The notes beneath the pieces are model-generated. The model ran no database searches, had not been told where the DNA came from, and was given only the letters and a program-made list of their open reading frames with translations. 64,000 nucleotides of DNA from Hyphomicrobiales bacterium (GTDB lineage: Bacteria > Pseudomonadota > Alphaproteobacteria > Rhizobiales > Rhizobiaceae), in NCBI GenBank assembly GCA_900473175.1, contig UCKM01000015.1, positions 124,001-188,000 of the forward strand, given 5' to 3'. This document shows, one piece after another, positions 43,335-53,247 of this stretch. Position 1 is the stretch's first letter; each line of letters starts with the position of its first letter. Both the position numbers and the translations under genes were made by a program.

Positions 43335-43976
43335 ATGTCATCCGAAGCCATATATTCCAGCGATGTCGCGTTCACGCCGACGGTCAAGTCGATCCAGGGC
43401 CGCAAGGGATCGCGCGACGGCTATGCCAGCATGGAGGAGCGCGGCTCCTGGCGCACGCGTATCACGCCAGACCTTGCCGCCTTCATTCGCAACCAGACCA
43501 GCGTTTTTCTTGCGACCGCCAATGCGGAAGGGCAGCCCTATATCCAGCACCGCGGCGGTCCGGCTGGTTTCCTTCACATCGTCGACGACAGCACGATCGC
43601 CTTTGCCGATTTTGCCGGCAACCGCCAGTACATCACACAAGGCAATCTTTCCGACAATCCGAAGGCCTATCTGTTCCTCATCGATTACCGCACCCGCCAG
43701 CGCGTCAAACTCTGGGGCGAGGCGCAGGTTGTGGAGGGCGATAGCGAATTGATGGCGAAGCTGATGCCGGCCAATTATCGGGCGCGGCCCGAGCAGGCGA
43801 TTATTTTCAAGCTATCGGCCTGGGACATGAACTGCCCGCAGCACATCCCGCTGCGATTCGATGCTGCGGAGGTCGAGGCCATCGTCGCCGAGCGCGACGA
43901 GCGGATCAAGACGCTCGAAGCGGAAGTCGCACGCCTGCGCTCCATTCAAGGTATACCTGCCGCCCCGTCGAAATAG
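43335..43976 (+). CDS. pyridoxamine 5'-phosphate oxidase-like FMN protein
   Basis: A 213-residue split-barrel flavoprotein. The core reads FIRNQTSVFLATANAEGQPY, IQHRGGPAGFLHIVDDSTIA and FADFAGNRQYITQGNLSDNP, the standard FMN-binding barrel. A long C-terminal coiled coil (VEAIVAERDERIKTLEAEVA) is the unusual part and probably gives a dimer or partner contact. Members of this group are oxidoreductases of uncertain substrate; it is unlikely to be the PdxH enzyme. GAGGAACC precedes the ATG. Divergent from a LysR gene. Confidence 0.83.
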   Translation: MSSEAIYSSDVAFTPTVKSIQGRKGSRDGYASMEERGSWRTRITPDLAAFIRNQTSVFLATANAEGQPYIQHRGGPAGFLHIVDDSTIAFADFAGNRQYITQGNLSDNPKAYLFLIDYRTRQRVKLWGEAQVVEGDSELMAKLMPANYRARPEQAIIFKLSAWDMNCPQHIPLRFDAAEVEAIVAERDERIKTLEAEVARLRSIQGIPAAPSK

Positions 43977-44075
43977 ACGGCTGAGCCCTGCAAAAGTAGC
44001 GACTTGTTAACCTTGGTTTTCTATTCAAATAGGGAGCCCATCGGGTAACATCACACCATTCCGTTTGCAGGCATC

Positions 44076-46628
44076 ATGCGTATCCAAAGAACAAATTTTC
44101 CAATTAAATCAGATGAATACGACTTTGAGGGCGAAGCTGGGGAAACGCCGAATCGTGCCGCGGTAACGAAGGCGCGTCCCGCCGACCCCGCGCCCGGGGC
44201 GGCCCCATTGGCGGCCGCCCCCCTGGCGCAGCGTGCGCCGTCCCAATATGAGCCTGTGATGGTCCGGCGTGCGATCACGCCGACGGCCCAGGCACACCCT
44301 GTTTCGGCGCCGATTCGCCCGAAACCCGCGAGCCTCCTGAATTCCAACGATCCCTCGCTGCCGATCTCGAAGCGTATGTTCTCACTCTCCGAGAACGTCC
44401 GTTTCACGCGCACGCCCGACAGCGAACTTCTTAAGGGCAAGGACCTGCCGGAGATCAAGGCTCCGGTCAAAACAGCCGTTGCAACGCAAAAGCCCGCGCC
44501 AGCGCGTCTGCCGCTCCCGACGGCACCGGCGTCCGTGCCCAAGACACCGGGGGTGCCGGCAGTAGCTCCAAAGGCCGCGGTCGCGGTGGAGACCGCCTCA
44601 CCCGCCTTGCATCGCAGACCCCGGCCCGACAATTCGCCTTACGCCTATGTGTCGGATTTCGCATTCTTCGAATCGATGGAGCTTGCCGTCGAGGCGGCAT
44701 CGTCCGTTGCCCCCGTAGCACTTGCGCCAAAGGTGCGGCTGGCGCCACAATTTGGCCCGGACGAGATCACCGCGCGCTTCCGCATAATTGAATTGAAGAA
44801 GGTGCAGGGCGGCGAGCAGGCGTTGAAGACACAGGTCTCAGCGCCGCCGCTCGATCCTGAGCGGGTTGAAGAGGCAAAAGCCGAAGTGCCCGCGCCAGAG
44901 CCCGTCACGATCGAGCTGGTGGCCGAGCCTGTGATCGCCCCTGTTCAAATCGCTCCTGCCCCTGCGGAGCCCACGCTGGCACCGAAGCGCCGGGATATTG
45001 CGCGTGCCCCGCAACCGATTGCCCCGCGCCAGTTCGCAATACCGGCTCCGGACCTGCGGATTACACCGCTCCATAGCGGCTACGAAAAACCGCCCGTGAC
45101 ACTTTTGCAGGAAGCCGTCACCCGGGACACTGTGACGATATCGCAGGAGACGCTTGAGCAGAATGCCGGGCTCCTCGAAAGCGTTCTCGAAGATTTCGGC
45201 GTGCGCGGTGAGATCATCCACGTGCGTCCCGGTCCCGTCGTAACGCTCTACGAATTCGAACCGGCGCCGGGCGTGAAATCTTCGCGCGTCATCAATCTTG
45301 CCGACGATATTGCCCGCTCGATGTCAGCGCTGTCGGCCCGCGTTGCCGTGGTGCCTGGCCGCAACGTCATCGGCATCGAACTGCCGAATGCAACGCGCGA
45401 GACGGTATACCTGCGCGAGATGGTCGCCTCCGACAATTTCGACAAGACCAAGTTCAAGCTGGCGCTCTGCCTCGGCAAGACCATCGGCGGCGAGCCGGTT
45501 ATCGCCGAACTTGCTAAGATGCCGCATCTGCTCGTCGCCGGCACCACCGGTTCGGGCAAATCGGTGGCCATCAACACGATGATCCTGTCGCTGCTCTACC
45601 GGCTCACCCCGGATGAGTGCCGTCTGATCATGGTCGATCCGAAGATGCTGGAATTGTCGATCTATGATGGCATTCCGCATCTGCTCACGCCCGTTGTCAC
45701 CGATCCGAAGAAGGCCGTCATGGCGCTGAAATGGGCGGTGCGTGAGATGGAAGACCGCTACCGGAAAATGTCCAAGCTGGGTGTGCGCAACATCGACGGC
45801 TTCAATGCACGCGTTACCAGCGCCGCCGAGAAGGGCGAGACCGTCACCTGCATGGTTCAGACCGGCTTCGACAAGGGCACGGGCGAACCCATCTACGAGC
45901 AGGAGGTGATGGATCTGAAGCCGATGCCGTTCATCGTCATTATCGTCGACGAGATGGCCGACCTGATGATGGTCGCCGGCAAGGACATCGAAGGCGCAAT
46001 CCAGCGTCTGGCGCAAATGGCGCGGGCTGCTGGCATCCATCTGATCATGGCGACGCAGAGGCCTTCTGTCGATGTGATCACCGGCACGATCAAGGCCAAC
46101 TTTCCGACGCGGATCTCGTTCCAGGTGACCTCGAAGATCGACAGCCGCACCATTCTGGGTGAACAGGGCGCCGAACAGCTGCTCGGCCAGGGGGACATGC
46201 TGCATATGATCGGCGGCGGGCGCATATCGCGTGTCCATGGACCCTTTGTATCGGACGAGGAAGTCGAGAAGATCGTTGCGCACCTGAAGGCGCAGGGCCA
46301 GCCCGACTATCTCGACACCGTTACCGCCGATGAAAGCGACGAGGACGAAGCGGAAGCCGAGGACAGCGCGGTCTTCGACAAGGGCGCGATGGCAGCTGAG
46401 GACGGCAACGAGCTTTACGACCAGGCGGTCAAGGTCATCCTGCGCGACAAGAAGTGCTCGACTTCCTATATCCAGCGCCGTCTCGGCATTGGCTACAACC
46501 GCGCTGCGTCGCTCGTGGAGCGGATGGAGAAGGAAGGCCTGGTCGGTGCGGCCAACCATGTCGGCAAGCGCGAGATCCTGCATGGCAGGCGGGACAGCGC
46601 GTCTAACGAGAGCGCGGACATTGATTAG
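44076..46628 (+). CDS. ftsK: FtsK/SpoIIIE-family DNA translocase lacking membrane segments
   Basis: An 850-residue translocase. Walker A is GTTGSGKS at residues 489-496; Walker B is [15 protein letters not shown] at about 620-634. The RecA-like motor continues through [20 protein letters not shown] and [20 protein letters not shown]. The C-terminal gamma winged helix includes [20 protein letters not shown], which reads the polar KOPS/SRS sequences. There is no N-terminal transmembrane region: residues 1-400 are a long Pro/Ala-rich linker. A full-length membrane-anchored FtsK probably exists elsewhere in the genome; this paralogue may act in chromosome-dimer resolution or conjugative-like DNA pumping. 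Confidence 0.9.
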   Translation: MRIQRTNFPIKSDEYDFEGEAGETPNRAAVTKARPADPAPGAAPLAAAPLAQRAPSQYEPVMVRRAITPTAQAHPVSAPIRPKPASLLNSNDPSLPISKRMFSLSENVRFTRTPDSELLKGKDLPEIKAPVKTAVATQKPAPARLPLPTAPASVPKTPGVPAVAPKAAVAVETASPALHRRPRPDNSPYAYVSDFAFFESMELAVEAASSVAPVALAPKVRLAPQFGPDEITARFRIIELKKVQGGEQALKTQVSAPPLDPERVEEAKAEVPAPEPVTIELVAEPVIAPVQIAPAPAEPTLAPKRRDIARAPQPIAPRQFAIPAPDLRITPLHSGYEKPPVTLLQEAVTRDTVTISQETLEQNAGLLESVLEDFGVRGEIIHVRPGPVVTLYEFEPAPGVKSSRVINLADDIARSMSALSARVAVVPGRNVIGIELPNATRETVYLREMVASDNFDKTKFKLALCLGKTIGGEPVIAELAKMPHLLVAGTTGSGKSVAINTMILSLLYRLTPDECRLIMVDPKMLELSIYDGIPHLLTPVVTDPKKAVMALKWAVREMEDRYRKMSKLGVRNIDGFNARVTSAAEKGETVTCMVQTGFDKGTGEPIYEQEVMDLKPMPFIVIIVDEMADLMMVAGKDIEGAIQRLAQMARAAGIHLIMATQRPSVDVITGTIKANFPTRISFQVTSKIDSRTILGEQGAEQLLGQGDMLHMIGGGRISRVHGPFVSDEEVEKIVAHLKAQGQPDYLDTVTADESDEDEAEAEDSAVFDKGAMAAEDGNELYDQAVKVILRDKKCSTSYIQRRLGIGYNRAASLVERMEKEGLVGAANHVGKREILHGRRDSASNESADID

Positions 46629-47548
46629 AGCAAAGTCTCGTCACTTGGCTTCGGGCGTTGCTTGACGCATACGTCGCGAACGATCCCGCGCAGCCAGCGA
46701 TGGGCGGGATCGGCGTCCATTCGCGGATGCCAGAGCAAGGATATCGTAATCTCGGGCGTTGTGACCGGGAGGGTGAAGCTGTGCATTTCCGAGCGCAGAT
46801 TTCCGGTATATCGCTCAGGAACGGCCGCAATCAGCTCAGAGGCGCGGGCCAAGGCGAGTGCGGTCGAAAAGCTGGCGACGATCGTGACGATTTCCCGCCT
46901 GAGTCCGAGCGCTTCTAGCGCTTCATCCATCGGCTCCCTGTCGAGGCCGCGCCGCGAGACGCAGATGTGCTTGCCCGCGGCATAACGGGCGGGTGTCATC
47001 TCACCATGACTGAGAGCGTGCCCCATTCGCACGACGCCAATGAAACGATCCTGGAACAATACTTGGGTGCGCACCTCCGGACCGGTCGTATTGCCTATGA
47101 CGCCGGTTTCCAGATCGACGTTGCCATCGCGCAGTGACGCGCTGTCCTTGTCAGTTTTCTGCACAAAGCGCAGCCGCACACCGGGAGCTTCTTTTGCAAC
47201 GCGGGCAATGAGGTCCAATCCGAAGTTCTCCACAAAGCCCTCGCGGGTCCGCAAAGTGAACGTCCGGACGAGCTGTTCGAAGTTGGGTTTTTCTGCCGGG
47301 CGTAGAACCGCCTCAGCTCCCTCGACGAGCTGACCGACCCGCTCGCGCAGTTCAAGCGCGCGCGGAGTCGGAACGAGACCCCGTCCGGCCCTGACCAGCA
47401 GCGGATCGCCAGTGGTCTCGCGCAGCCGCGCTAGCGCCCGGCTCATCGCCGAGGGGCTGAGCCGCAACCGCCTGGCCGCGCGAGCAACGCTGCCTTCCGC
47501 GAGAAGCACATCAAGGGTAACCAGCAAATTGAGATCGGGTCTCGACAT
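46625..47548 (-). CDS. LysR-family regulator, divergent from MFS exporter
   Basis: A 307-residue regulator. The winged helix begins [20 protein letters not shown] then [20 protein letters not shown]; the effector domain follows. The gene's 3' end overlaps the 3' end of ftsK by four bases on the opposite strand. It is divergent from the MFS transporter (start 47687), with 138 bases between, and is the likely regulator of that exporter. Confidence 0.88.
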   Translation of the reverse strand: MSRPDLNLLVTLDVLLAEGSVARAARRLRLSPSAMSRALARLRETTGDPLLVRAGRGLVPTPRALELRERVGQLVEGAEAVLRPAEKPNFEQLVRTFTLRTREGFVENFGLDLIARVAKEAPGVRLRFVQKTDKDSASLRDGNVDLETGVIGNTTGPEVRTQVLFQDRFIGVVRMGHALSHGEMTPARYAAGKHICVSRRGLDREPMDEALEALGLRREIVTIVASFSTALALARASELIAAVPERYTGNLRSEMHSFTLPVTTPEITISLLWHPRMDADPAHRWLRGIVRDVCVKQRPKPSDETLL

Positions 47549-47686
47549 GCGGCGAACATAGCACAGGTGAATCGTGATGTGGCGTCAGGCGCACGAATAA
47601 AGTGCGAATGCTGAGCCTTTCGGTATGCCACGTGAAGAGACTATGTTTCTGCGGGTTCCATCCCGGAGCCGCGGAAAGCAAAAATC

Positions 47687-49147
47687 ATGTCGAAGTCAAT
47701 CATCGTGGGAAGAGACGAGGCAGTCGCCGAAGGTGCGCAACATGCGCCTTCGGTCGTCCGGTGGGCACTCGCCAGTCTTGCGCTATCCATGCTGTTGTCC
47801 TCACTCGGTATCAGCATCGCAAATGTGGCCTTGCCGACGTTGGCGCAGGCGTTCAACGCTTCTTTCCAGCAAGTCCAGTGGATTATCCTCGCCTATCTCC
47901 TGGCCATCACCATACTGATCGTCAGCGTTGGCCGGCTTGGCGATATCATGGGTCATCGACGGGTGCTCCTGGCCGGCATTGCGCTGTTTACCGTGGCCTC
48001 GGTGCTGTGCGGTGTTGCGTCCTCGCTCTGGATGCTCATCGTTGCGCGGGCCGTGCAAGGGCTGGGTGCGGCCATCCTGATGGCGCTCACCATGGCGTTT
48101 GTCGGCGAGACCGTTGCAAAGGAAAGGACCGGCAGCGCCATGGGGCTGCTCGGAACTATGTCGGCGATCGGCACCGCTCTTGGCCCATCGCTCGGCGGTG
48201 TCTTGATCACCGGGTACGGCTGGCGGGCAATCTTTCTGGTCATGGTGCCGCTCGGTATCCTGAATTTCCTTCTCGCGTGTCGCTATCTGCCCGTTCCACG
48301 ACAGCGGGCGAAGGTTGATCGGAACGGATTTGACGGTCTCGGCACGCTCTTCCTTGGCCTGACGCTTGGTGCCTATGCGCTCGCCATGACGGTTAGGCGC
48401 GGCCATTTCGATCGGTTCAACACAGCCTTGCTGCTCGTCTCTGTGCTCAGTGGCGGCCTCTTTCTACTTGTTGAGGCCCGATCTGCATCGCCCCTGATAA
48501 GGTTGGCGGTCTTCCGCGATGCGGCATTGAGTGCGAGCCTTGCCATGAACCTGCTCGTCTCGACCGTGATGATGGCGACGCTGGTAGTCGGGCCGTTCTA
48601 CCTTTCGCGTGCGCTCGGGCTCGATGCGGCTCTTGTCGGGCTTGTCATGTCGATCGGCCCCATTGTCTCTGCTCTGAGCGGTGTCCTGGCCGGACGGATC
48701 GTTGACCACATGGGCGCACCACGCATAATCATCATTGGCCTCATCCAGATGGCCGTCGGTGCATTTGCTCTATCGGTGATTCCGGCGACGTTCGGCGTGG
48801 CAGGCTACATTGCTGCCATCGCTATCCTGACACCAGCCTATCAGCTATTCCAGGCAGCCAACAACACGGTCGTCATGCTGGACGTCACTCCTGACCAGCG
48901 GGGCGTCATTTCCGGCATGCTCAGCCTGTCACGTAATCTTGGACTTATCACCGGCGCTTCGGTCCTGGGCGCTGTATTCGCCCTCGCATCAACGGCAACC
49001 GAAATCAGTACGGCGCGCCCCGAGGCCGTTGCCACCGGCATGCGGATCACGTTCACTGTTGCGGCGGTTCTGATCGTCGTTGCACTTGGGATCGCGGTCG
49101 CAAGCCGTGCCCTCGCGTCACGCCCGTCGCTCTCGCAAGGAACGTGA
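47687..49147 (+). CDS. MFS exporter, DHA2-type (14 TMS)
   Basis: A 486-residue major facilitator with about 14 transmembrane helices. Motif A reads GRLGDIMGHRRVLLAGIALF, motif B VARAVQGLGAAILMALTMAF, and motif C GTALGPSLGGVLITGYGWRA, the drug:proton antiporter-2 pattern. Expected to export a small lipophilic or cationic compound. The start has only a weak ribosome site (AAAGCAAAAATC). Divergent LysR gene as likely regulator. It is convergent with the Tim44-domain gene 8 bases away. Confidence 0.88.
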   Translation: MSKSIIVGRDEAVAEGAQHAPSVVRWALASLALSMLLSSLGISIANVALPTLAQAFNASFQQVQWIILAYLLAITILIVSVGRLGDIMGHRRVLLAGIALFTVASVLCGVASSLWMLIVARAVQGLGAAILMALTMAFVGETVAKERTGSAMGLLGTMSAIGTALGPSLGGVLITGYGWRAIFLVMVPLGILNFLLACRYLPVPRQRAKVDRNGFDGLGTLFLGLTLGAYALAMTVRRGHFDRFNTALLLVSVLSGGLFLLVEARSASPLIRLAVFRDAALSASLAMNLLVSTVMMATLVVGPFYLSRALGLDAALVGLVMSIGPIVSALSGVLAGRIVDHMGAPRIIIIGLIQMAVGAFALSVIPATFGVAGYIAAIAILTPAYQLFQAANNTVVMLDVTPDQRGVISGMLSLSRNLGLITGASVLGAVFALASTATEISTARPEAVATGMRITFTVAAVLIVVALGIAVASRALASRPSLSQGT

Positions 49148-49154
49148 CGCGGTT

Positions 49155-50165
49155 TCAGGCAGCGTTCTGGATCGCTGAAAGCTTCCAGTCGGAATTGCCT
49201 TTGCGTGCGAAGGTCCAAACCTCGGTCGTCTGGCTCGGTTCGTTTTCGTCGCCATTGACGACGCGGCCCGTCTTGCGATCGAGCATCGCATCGACGCTCG
49301 AATAGCGCATGGCGGTCGTCGCATATTGCGTATCGCCTTCCGCCCAGGCCTCGGCGATATCGGCCTGCAAAAGCTTAACATTGGAAACGCTGTTGCGTAG
49401 CCCATCGGTGGCATTCTGGCCGAGTTCTTCGGCAAGATAGGACATTGCCTCGGGCGTAGTCAGAACGCGCAGCGTTGCATAATCTTCCTTGCCATAGGCA
49501 GTCTGGACTTCGGTCAAAAGTTCCTCGAACCGGTCGAGATCATCCTGTTTCAGGCCGATTTCGTCGCCTCCCTGCGATGCGACGGGCTGACCGTAACCTG
49601 TAGCGCTACCCTGGCCCGAGCCTGAACCAATCGTCGGAATACGGAAAGAGGGAGCTGCCGATGGCTGATCGCTCTGCGCACTGCGTCCGAAGGACGGAGC
49701 CGCCCCGGCAGGGGCCATAGTCGTTTGCCGCGAGCGGAAGAAGCGCATCGCCAGCATGACGGCACCGATCACCAGACCGATCTGCAGCAGCATGCCCAGG
49801 AAACCGGCCGCGCCACCAAAGCCATGGCCGAACAAGGTGCCGATGAGGCCGCCGATCAACAGGCCGCCAATCAGCGAACGGCCCATGCCTCCGAAAAGAC
49901 CCGGACGCTGCTGACCGAATTGCTGCGGCTGCGCGGCTGAAGGCTGAGAGGCATCAGGGCGCGGGCTCATCGTTCGCTCAATGGGCGCTGCTGGCGCCGG
50001 CGCCGTCCTTGTCGGCGCTGGGGCCTGGAATGTTCGCATGCCGCGGCTGCCAAAACCGCCGCCGCCGCGCCGGGCATCGGCGTCGTGAACGACGCTCAAC
50101 GACACCGCCAATCCAAGGGCGAATATCGCGGCAATCCGGCTGAAACGGTTAAGAACGGGCAGCAT
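49155..50165 (-). CDS. Tim44-domain membrane protein
   Basis: A 336-residue protein. It has a signal peptide or anchor (IFALGLAVSLSVV), a Gly/Arg/Pro-rich linker (RRGGGGFGSRGMRTF; PAPTRTAPAPAAP), a hydrophobic glycine zipper (GGLLIGGLIGTLFGHGFGGA and LIGAVMLAMRFF), then a C-terminal Tim44/Tim44-like domain (DDLDRFEELLTEVQTAYGKE, TEVWTFARKGNSDWKLSAIQ). Bacterial members are thought to help membrane-protein assembly or transport. An AGGAG lies upstream. It stands alone, convergent with the MFS gene. Confidence 0.83.
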   Translation of the reverse strand: MLPVLNRFSRIAAIFALGLAVSLSVVHDADARRGGGGFGSRGMRTFQAPAPTRTAPAPAAPIERTMSPRPDASQPSAAQPQQFGQQRPGLFGGMGRSLIGGLLIGGLIGTLFGHGFGGAAGFLGMLLQIGLVIGAVMLAMRFFRSRQTTMAPAGAAPSFGRSAQSDQPSAAPSFRIPTIGSGSGQGSATGYGQPVASQGGDEIGLKQDDLDRFEELLTEVQTAYGKEDYATLRVLTTPEAMSYLAEELGQNATDGLRNSVSNVKLLQADIAEAWAEGDTQYATTAMRYSSVDAMLDRKTGRVVNGDENEPSQTTEVWTFARKGNSDWKLSAIQNAA

Positions 50166-50424
50166 GCAGCAGTCTCCTCAATGCGTGTCACGTGATATGT
50201 TTCCCGCGCATATGGGGAACGGTCATGGTGATGTGAAGGATCGCAACACAAATTTTGGAACTGTGGCCGTCCACCCCCTCCCAGTTCCGCCCAAGGAGAC
50301 AGTCTGGCAATGTCCCAATCTCGCCACATCCTTGCTTAGGCTTGCTAGGGGAATGAATTTCGCGATCGAGCGCGCTGCGATCTGCGCGGCCGGACACACA
50401 ATCTCCAAATGAGGGACCGGGGAT

Positions 50425-50565
50425 TTGGTACATCAATGCGTTGTTATCGGCGTACTCTTGATCTTTTTTGCGCTACTGGGCGCTTTGGCGATGTTTTCCA
50501 ACGACCAGCCGTCGATTCGGCAGGTCTCGCCGCCAGCGGTTGAAACCCACCCTTCCGGCCAATGA
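50425..50565 (+). CDS. small membrane protein candidate (46 residues)
   Basis: The frame from a TTG at 50425 reads LVHQCVVIGVLLIFFALLGA then LAMFSNDQPSIRQVSPPAVE and ends HPSGQ. It has one transmembrane helix and a polar tail. An in-frame TGA at 50410 rules out a longer protein. A GGGAC/GGGG stretch lies upstream. Support is composition only; the start codon is weak. Confidence 0.35.
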   Translation: MVHQCVVIGVLLIFFALLGALAMFSNDQPSIRQVSPPAVETHPSGQ

Positions 50566-50595
50566 GGCGAGCATTGACCTTTGCGGTCCAAAGCA

Positions 50596-50970
50596 TCACT
50601 TTTCGGGGAACTTGCGCGATGCTTTTGCGGTCGCCAGTGTTTTTCCCTTCGCATCGAGTGCCTTCACCGTGAAGACGTAGGTATGAGGCCCGTCCGGCGG
50701 ACACGGTCCCTGATATTTGAACGCTCCATACGGCAAGGACGCCTGCCCGTTGACGCGCACCTTTCCGCCGCCATGCACGTAATCGGAATTGAGATCGACC
50801 ATCCTGATATCAAGATCCACCGTTCCCGCCGGCGCGCCGGCGACCTTGATCGGCGGCGACTTTGGATCGAAACATTTCTGTGTCGGGCCCCAATCGAACG
50901 AGATGCTCATGTCAGCCATGGCGCTTGTTGTCGTGGCGGTCAGGAGCAATATGCCTAATAATGCGCGCAC
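50596..50970 (-). CDS. YbhB/YbcL (PEBP)-like periplasmic protein
   Basis: A protein of about 124 residues with a signal peptide (ALLGILLLTATTTSAMA) and a shortened phosphatidylethanolamine-binding-like core: DLDIRMVDLNSDYVHGGGKV and YQGPCPPDGPHTYVFTVKAL, the latter being the strongly conserved 'YrGPcPP.G.HrYvf..yAL' block. Members bind small molecules or act as kinase inhibitors; the truncated core makes the function uncertain. I start at the GTG at 50970 with AGAGGAAAT upstream. It lies just downstream of the molybdo-oxidoreductase genes on the same strand and may belong to that operon. Confidence 0.7.
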   Translation of the reverse strand: MRALLGILLLTATTTSAMADMSISFDWGPTQKCFDPKSPPIKVAGAPAGTVDLDIRMVDLNSDYVHGGGKVRVNGQASLPYGAFKYQGPCPPDGPHTYVFTVKALDAKGKTLATAKASRKFPEK

Positions 50971-50993
50971 GTCATTTCCTCTCGCCGAAGGTT

Positions 50994-51767
50994 CTAGATC
51001 CCGGCATACCATTCATAGCCGCGATCTTCCCAAAAGCCGCCCTTCCCGCCCCAGAGACCTTTGAAGCTGTCCGTCAGCTCGATGCGCATCACATATTTCG
51101 CGTGCTTGTAACCGAGTTGCCGTTCGACGCGCAGACGCAAAGGCGCGCCATGAGCGACTTCGAGATCCTTGCCGTTCATGCTGTAGGCGAGGATCGTCTG
51201 CGGATGCCAGGCATCGGTGAGATCGATGCTTTCGTAATATTTGCCGCTGCCGTCGAGTGTCTGCTCAAGTTCATCGGCGCAATAGAACACCGCATAGCGC
51301 GCGCCGGGTGCAAGACCGGCTTTCTCGAGGACAACACCGAGCGGGACACCGGTCCACTTGCCGATGGCGCTCCAGCCTTCGACGCAGTCGTGCCGGGTGA
51401 TCTGCGTGCGCGACGGCATTGCCTTCAGATCGGCCAACGACAATTCCAGCGGGCGCTGCACCATGCCGTTCACCACAAGCTTCCAGTCAGCGAAATTGTT
51501 CTCCATCATCTTGGCGTATTCTTCGCTGTCCGGCTGCGACGTGCCATTGGCCTTGAACACGGGCGACAGATCCGCCTCAGTGAATTCCCGGGCCAATTGC
51601 TGATTTGCCATGAGCAGGCGCTGGGTCCCCATGGTAAGGGATTCGGCTTTCTGCAGGATGTCATTGACGGTGGCGTTTTCGACCAGCGCATCGCACCCGG
51701 TCAACAGGCCGGTTGCCGCGACACTTGAGCCGATCAGAAAACGGCGACGGGTCAGATCGATACTCAT
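50994..51767 (-). CDS. molybdopterin-dependent sulfite-oxidase-family oxidoreductase
   Basis: A protein of about 257 residues. The N-terminus DLTRRRFLIGSSVAATGLLT carries a Tat signal with twin arginine and a lipobox-like LLTGC. The molybdenum-cofactor domain includes the ligand cysteine in RHDCVEGWSAIGKWTGVPL and the ILAYSMNGKDLEVAHGAPLR block of the sulfite-oxidase/YedY fold. Electrons presumably pass to the cytochrome b encoded next door, whose stop overlaps this start (ATGA). The likely reaction is oxidation or reduction of a small sulfur or methionine-sulfoxide-like compound in the periplasm. The longer frame from 51956 is antisense to the cytochrome and rejected. Confidence 0.87.
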   Translation of the reverse strand: MSIDLTRRRFLIGSSVAATGLLTGCDALVENATVNDILQKAESLTMGTQRLLMANQQLAREFTEADLSPVFKANGTSQPDSEEYAKMMENNFADWKLVVNGMVQRPLELSLADLKAMPSRTQITRHDCVEGWSAIGKWTGVPLGVVLEKAGLAPGARYAVFYCADELEQTLDGSGKYYESIDLTDAWHPQTILAYSMNGKDLEVAHGAPLRLRVERQLGYKHAKYVMRIELTDSFKGLWGGKGGFWEDRGYEWYAGI

Positions 51768-52630
51768 TTTGAGATTTCCTTTCGCGGTCCGACCTTCAGC
51801 GCATAGTAACCGGTGATCATCGAGCGCAGATTGGTCCAGACGCCCGACAGCAGAACCATGACGATATGGACGACGACGAAGGCGACGATCAGCGATGCGG
51901 TTATGAAATGGATGGTGCGTGCCGATTGCCGCCCGCCGAAGAGATCGAGCAACCACGGGAAGATCGCGTTGAAGCCCGGCGACATGGTCAGACCTGTCAG
52001 CACCATCAGTGGCAACAGGATAAAGATGACGCCGACATAGGCGAGCTTCTGCAGGGAATTGTAGTGGCGTGCGTCCTCGCCTTTGGGAAAGCGCAGCCGC
52101 GCGTGTTCGGCGACTTCATGGGCCAGATGCTTCGGCGTCAGCTGATCCCTGGTTGGCACGAGGTCGCGGTGGAAATGGCCGGCGATCAGCCCGTATAGGA
52201 GATAGACGAGGCCGTTGATGACGAAAAACCAGGCGAAGAAGAAATGCCAGCGGCGGCCGGTGGCAAGATCCTGATAGCTCGGAATGGTGATCCACGCCGG
52301 AAAACCGCGTGGCGCAAGTTCGCCGTCGACCTTGGAAGCGCCGAGCACGCCGGTGGTGTTCAGCGAAAGTGACCCGATACGCGTGACGCCCTTGATCGTG
52401 TCGCCGTCCTCAACGGCGCCAAGCGAGATAAACGACGGATCGGGACGGGCATCGGCACCATATTGGCCCCAATAAAGTTCCGGATGCGCGTTGAATATCT
52501 GCAAGCCGCTCATCAAAAGGAAGGTCAGGCAAAGCACATTGAGCCAATGGGTAATGCGCACCAGAACGGAATGCCGGTAGAACAGGACCTTTTTTGGCTG
52601 TGCTGTTCCAGATTCGATCGTGCTTGTCAT
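51764..52630 (-). CDS. cytochrome b561-type membrane subunit
   Basis: A 288-residue di-heme b-type cytochrome with four transmembrane helices. Heme-ligand histidines lie in RHSVLVRITHWLNVLCLTFL, RRWHFFFAWFFVINGLVYLL and ARTIHFITASLIVAFVVVHI. It anchors the molybdo-oxidoreductase encoded next (four-base overlap) and links it to the quinone pool. An unusual segment of about 75 residues between helices 1 and 2 (DARPDPSFISLGAVEDGDTI onwards) is probably a periplasmic loop that binds the partner. First gene of the pair. Confidence 0.88.
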   Translation of the reverse strand: MTSTIESGTAQPKKVLFYRHSVLVRITHWLNVLCLTFLLMSGLQIFNAHPELYWGQYGADARPDPSFISLGAVEDGDTIKGVTRIGSLSLNTTGVLGASKVDGELAPRGFPAWITIPSYQDLATGRRWHFFFAWFFVINGLVYLLYGLIAGHFHRDLVPTRDQLTPKHLAHEVAEHARLRFPKGEDARHYNSLQKLAYVGVIFILLPLMVLTGLTMSPGFNAIFPWLLDLFGGRQSARTIHFITASLIVAFVVVHIVMVLLSGVWTNLRSMITGYYALKVGPRKEISK

Positions 52631-52660
52631 TCATTGCCTCCATCTGCGCATTAAATGATG

Positions 52661-52820
52661 CCACCCCCTCAGGCCTGCCGGCCATCTCCCCCACAAGGGG
52701 GGAGACCGAATTGGCATTCACTCCAGCGATCATATTCGACGTCGCAAACTGGTGCCAACGCCTGACGAAAGCTGATCTCCCCCCTTGTGGGGGAGACGGC
52801 CGGCAGGCCAGAGGGGGGTG
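52661..52820. repeat. long inverted repeat of rhizobial intergenic type
   Basis: Arms of about 45 bases face each other: left arm 52661-52705 contains CTCAGGCCTGCCGGCC and CTCCCCCACAAGGGGGGAGA; right arm 52776-52820 is its near-perfect inverse. A 70-base spacer separates them. Shorter relatives occur at 42285-42305 and 28950-28970. Confidence 0.7.
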
Positions 52821-52851
52821 TTCAAGATCTCTGCAAAATGAAAACCCGGTA

Positions 52852-53118
52852 TTACTTCTTCTTCGGCGCCATTGTGCCCATGGTATCCGATGTGCCGCTC
52901 TTCATCGTCGTGCTTTTCTTCATTGTATCCTTTTTCATCGCCATTGCGTTGCATTCCTTCATCATGGAATCCTTCTTCGTGGCGTCCTTTTCCATGCCCG
53001 CATGCTTGATACAATCCGCCTTGCTCATCGGTTCCATGGCAAAGGCCGTATTTGCGCCAGCGAAACCACCAGTAATGATGAAGGCCGACAGGGCTATGCG
53101 GCGTGCGAGACTATTCAT
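52852..53118 (-). CDS. pentapeptide MXKDX-repeat secreted protein (copy 2)
   Basis: An 88-residue protein, the same length as copy 1. The signal peptide is LSAFIITGGFAGANTAFAME. The mature part has ADCIKHAGMEKDATKKDSMM and KECNAMAMKKDTMKKSTTMK repeats, ending APKKK. AAAGGAG precedes the ATG. Copies 1 and 2 share signal-peptide wording and the CxxxxxMEKD...KEC framework, so they are recent paralogues that duplicated along with the adjacent sigF-nrsF pair. Likely metal-binding through Met/Cys, by composition. Confidence 0.88.
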   Translation of the reverse strand: MNSLARRIALSAFIITGGFAGANTAFAMEPMSKADCIKHAGMEKDATKKDSMMKECNAMAMKKDTMKKSTTMKSGTSDTMGTMAPKKK

Positions 53119-53247
53119 GGGTGTTCTCCTTTGTTTGGATTAGACACGATCAAACGTGCCAGCGAGTTTCGGATGCCCTCCGACATCCACACATCCTGAG
53201 AGGCCCCAGGAATTTCTGTGCTAGGTTATTCCTCACACATCAGGCTA

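Noticed and set aside
45324-46583. 419-residue minus-strand ORF
   Set aside because: Antisense to ftsK motor domain.
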